Shown piece after piece: positions 62,691 to 64,000 of a stretch of DNA of 64,000 bases. The stretch is taken from contig NZ_VSFC01000012.1 in assembly GCF_008084905.1 (NCBI RefSeq), positions 247,912-311,911 of the forward strand, read 5' to 3'. Origin of the DNA: Xanthomarina maritima. Its GTDB lineage: Bacteria; Bacteroidota; Bacteroidia; Flavobacteriales; Flavobacteriaceae. The stretch's first letter is position 1. Each line of letters starts with the position of its first letter. The notes beneath the pieces were generated by a model that saw only the letters and a list, made by a program, of their open reading frames with translations, had not been told where the DNA came from and ran no database searches. The position numbers and the translations under genes are program-made.

Positions 62691-62872
62691 TACATTCTTC
62701 CTTTTAAAGCATTAAACACCCAAGCAATTGAAAAAAAGCCAATTCCCACAGCAGCAAAACCCCATCCAGCAACATCGTCATATCTAAATGCTCCTAATGC
62801 AATTAATGCTAATCCAACAAAAACCATAATCCATGTAGCCCAAGCTAAAACCGTATTTTTATTCATTGCCAT
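62690..62872 (-). CDS. CAL67264 family small membrane protein
   Basis: A 60-residue protein when started at the ATG at 62872 (MAMNKNTVLAWATWIMVFVG); an ATG two codons later is equally possible. The longer frame to 62935 runs through the pirin terminator and is rejected. It has two transmembrane helices around the conserved ALGAFRYDDVAGWGFAAVGI, ending AWVFNALKGRM. This family is nearly always found with flavobacteria. It is translationally coupled to ettA, overlapping its start by one base. Confidence 0.8.
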   Translation of the reverse strand: MAMNKNTVLAWATWIMVFVGLALIALGAFRYDDVAGWGFAAVGIGFFSIAWVFNALKGRM

Positions 62873-62922
62873 AATATATATTTTGTTTTGATAGTTAGTA
62901 ACTACAAATATCGTTATTTTAA

Positions 62923-62957
62923 TAAAAAAAAGCATCCTTATTAGAATGCTTTTTTAT
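62923..62957 (-). terminator. Minus-strand terminator after pirin gene
   Basis: On the minus strand AAAAAAGCAT pairs with ATGCTTTTTT around a 10-base loop, ahead of a T run. It separates the MarR/pirin transcript from the CAL67264/ettA transcript. Confidence 0.78.
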
Positions 62958-62974
62958 AAGTAATAATGTTATAT

Positions 62975-63694
62975 TTAAATCATTGGAACTTCTATTAAAA
63001 GTAATCCAGAATCGTCTTCGGCCAGTATGGAAAAATTTTCTATATCCGAAATACCAATAGCATCTCTAGTTGAAATTATTTCGTTATGAATTTTAATTTT
63101 ACCAAAGATATTCATAATATAAACTCCATGATGTTTACTCTTTAATTTATACTCTAGTGTTTTATCTTTATCTAAATCTATTCTAGATATTATGGTATCC
63201 TGATGAATTTTCAAACTTCCTTTATGGTTTTCTTCTATTGATGTTACCAATGTTTGAATTTTGTTTTTTCTATCTTCAGAAGAATATGATTTTTGGTCAT
63301 AACGTGGCTTCACGTTTTGTTTATTAGGAATTACCCAAATTTGAAACAAACTTAAATGCTCATCTGCAGAACCGTTTATTTCAGAATGTTGAATACCTGT
63401 TCCAGCACTCATAACTTGAACTTCACCAGGAAGTATTTGTTGCCAATCTTGATGCATATTATCTCTGTGTTTCAATACACCACTTAATGGAATGGTAATA
63501 ATTTCCATATTTTGATGTGGATGTGTTCCAAAACCCATCTTTGGTGCAATAATGTCATCATTTAATACTCGTAAGGCTCCAAATTGAATTTTATCTTTAT
63601 CAAAATAATTTGCAAAACTAAATGAATGATTGGCTTGCAACCAACCATGATTTGCAAATCCTCTATTTGCTGCTTTGTGTATCATTACTTTCAT
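62975..63694 (-). CDS. Pirin family protein (YhhW-like)
   Basis: A cupin-fold iron-binding protein of 239 residues. The metal ligands are in HPHQNMEI (two histidines near residues 58 and 60) and in GTGIQHSEING (histidine and glutamate near 102 and 104). The opening ANHGWLQANHSFSFANYFD and GALRVLNDDIIAP are typical of pirins. Some relatives oxidise flavonoids such as quercetin, others regulate transcription; the role here is unknown. It lies six bases downstream of a MarR gene on the same strand, so it is probably controlled by that regulator. Confidence 0.88.
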   Translation of the reverse strand: MKVMIHKAANRGFANHGWLQANHSFSFANYFDKDKIQFGALRVLNDDIIAPKMGFGTHPHQNMEIITIPLSGVLKHRDNMHQDWQQILPGEVQVMSAGTGIQHSEINGSADEHLSLFQIWVIPNKQNVKPRYDQKSYSSEDRKNKIQTLVTSIEENHKGSLKIHQDTIISRIDLDKDKTLEYKLKSKHHGVYIMNIFGKIKIHNEIISTRDAIGISDIENFSILAEDDSGLLLIEVPMI

Positions 63695-63700
63695 TCTATT

Positions 63701-64000
63701 TTATCTTATTTTATCTAATAAGTTACTAAGTTTTAAAGCCTCTTCTTCTGTTAAATTTTTTAATAAATCGTCGTTAAAATTTTTTGAAATTTCTTCAAGT
63801 AGTATCATACCTTTCTTAGTAATTTCAATATGTACAACACGTCTATCATCTGGACAAGATATTCTTTCTATTAACTCTTTTGCACATAATTTATCCATTA
63901 ACCTAGTGGCATTTGGTGCTCTTTCTACCATTCGTTCTTTTATGGTTTGAACTTTAATTGCTTTTCCTGCTCCTTTCAATATTCTTAAAATATTATACTG
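63701..64000 (-). CDS. MarR family transcriptional regulator, N-terminus outside window
   Basis: The C-terminal 99 codons of a winged-helix repressor. The frame is open to the window edge (QYNILRILKGAG), so the start lies beyond base 64000. The recognition helix ERAPNATRLMDKLCAKELIE and the wing CPDDRRVVHIEITKKGMILL are the MarR signature, with DxRR intact. The tail LTEEEALKLSNLLDKI is the dimerisation helix. It precedes pirin by six bases; such MarR/pirin pairs usually respond to small aromatic or oxidative signals, but the ligand cannot be told. Confidence 0.88.
   Translation of the reverse strand, partial: QYNILRILKGAGKAIKVQTIKERMVERAPNATRLMDKLCAKELIERISCPDDRRVVHIEITKKGMILLEEISKNFNDDLLKNLTEEEALKLSNLLDKIR

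Noticed and set aside
1-64000. CRISPR arrays, insertion sequences, prophage, tRNA or rRNA genes, origin of replication
   Set aside because: I looked for spaced direct repeats, transposase or integrase motifs, tRNA-like cloverleafs and dnaA or rep genes and found none.

Overview
This window looks like a chromosomal segment from a member of the Flavobacteriaceae (phylum Bacteroidota). The evidence is a strongly AT-rich sequence, genes without Shine-Dalgarno leaders, several promoters of the Bacteroidota type (TTTG, 17-18 bases, TAnnTTTG), TonB-dependent receptors with N-terminal carboxypeptidase-like domains, a type IX secretion (T9SS) sorting domain, and many families found mainly in flavobacteria (DUF6146, DUF6787, DUF3667, DUF4834, CAL67264). 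I see no rRNA, tRNA, insertion sequence, prophage, CRISPR array or plasmid function. Gene density is high, and no stretch over about 250 bases lacks a gene.

Layout. Positions 1-4.6 kb hold the end of a D-3-phosphoglycerate dehydrogenase, two small conserved proteins, and a likely metal-uptake pair (a His/Cys-containing small protein and a TonB receptor with a His/Glu-rich loop). Positions 4.8-12.7 kb hold a DUF5916 outer-membrane protein, a LolD-like ATPase, a GT-C-like membrane protein and a 1008-residue kinase/LytM/aminotransferase fusion. Positions 12.8-17.1 kb hold a TIGR02757 protein and two exported peptidases (S10, M61). Positions 17.2-22.4 kb run on the plus strand: a glycosyltransferase, then a tight operon of BatA-domain protein, degenerate dihydroorotase, small membrane protein and esterase. 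Positions 22.4-30.3 kb hold a PhnP-like hydrolase, a conserved protein of unknown function, bcp, an endonuclease III, an ECF sigma factor with a tiny neighbour, and uvrA. Positions 30.3-34.4 kb hold DUF3667, a lipoprotein peptide deformylase behind an exported PPP phosphatase, and a Tyr-rich repeat protein.

Positions 34.5-40 kb form a minus-strand cassette for surface glycans (flippase, GT4 glycosyltransferase, YfhO-like protein) plus DUF4834. Positions 42.3-44.8 kb hold a cysteine-synthase-like enzyme followed by a serine-palmitoyltransferase-like enzyme, which I read as a sulfonolipid (capnine) locus. Positions 44.9-52.7 kb hold oligopeptidase B, YbaB, threonine aldolase, prfB with its programmed frameshift, an ArsC-like protein and an outer-membrane barrel protein. 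Positions 53-64 kb hold fumC, a T9SS cargo protein, two histidine-utilisation genes (hutI, hutG), a GNAT enzyme, a lipoprotein hydrolase, ettA, and a MarR/pirin pair cut by the window end.

Taken together the segment suggests an aerobic heterotroph living on peptides and amino acids (exported S10 and M61 peptidases, oligopeptidase B, histidine degradation) with an elaborate outer membrane. No complete novel defence or mobile system is visible. The most unusual items are single genes: the three-enzyme fusion, the lipoprotein deformylase with its exported phosphatase partner, the dihydroorotase that has lost most metal ligands, the cysteine-free endonuclease III, the prfB frameshift site without a Shine-Dalgarno-like stimulator, and the 16-residue repeat protein.
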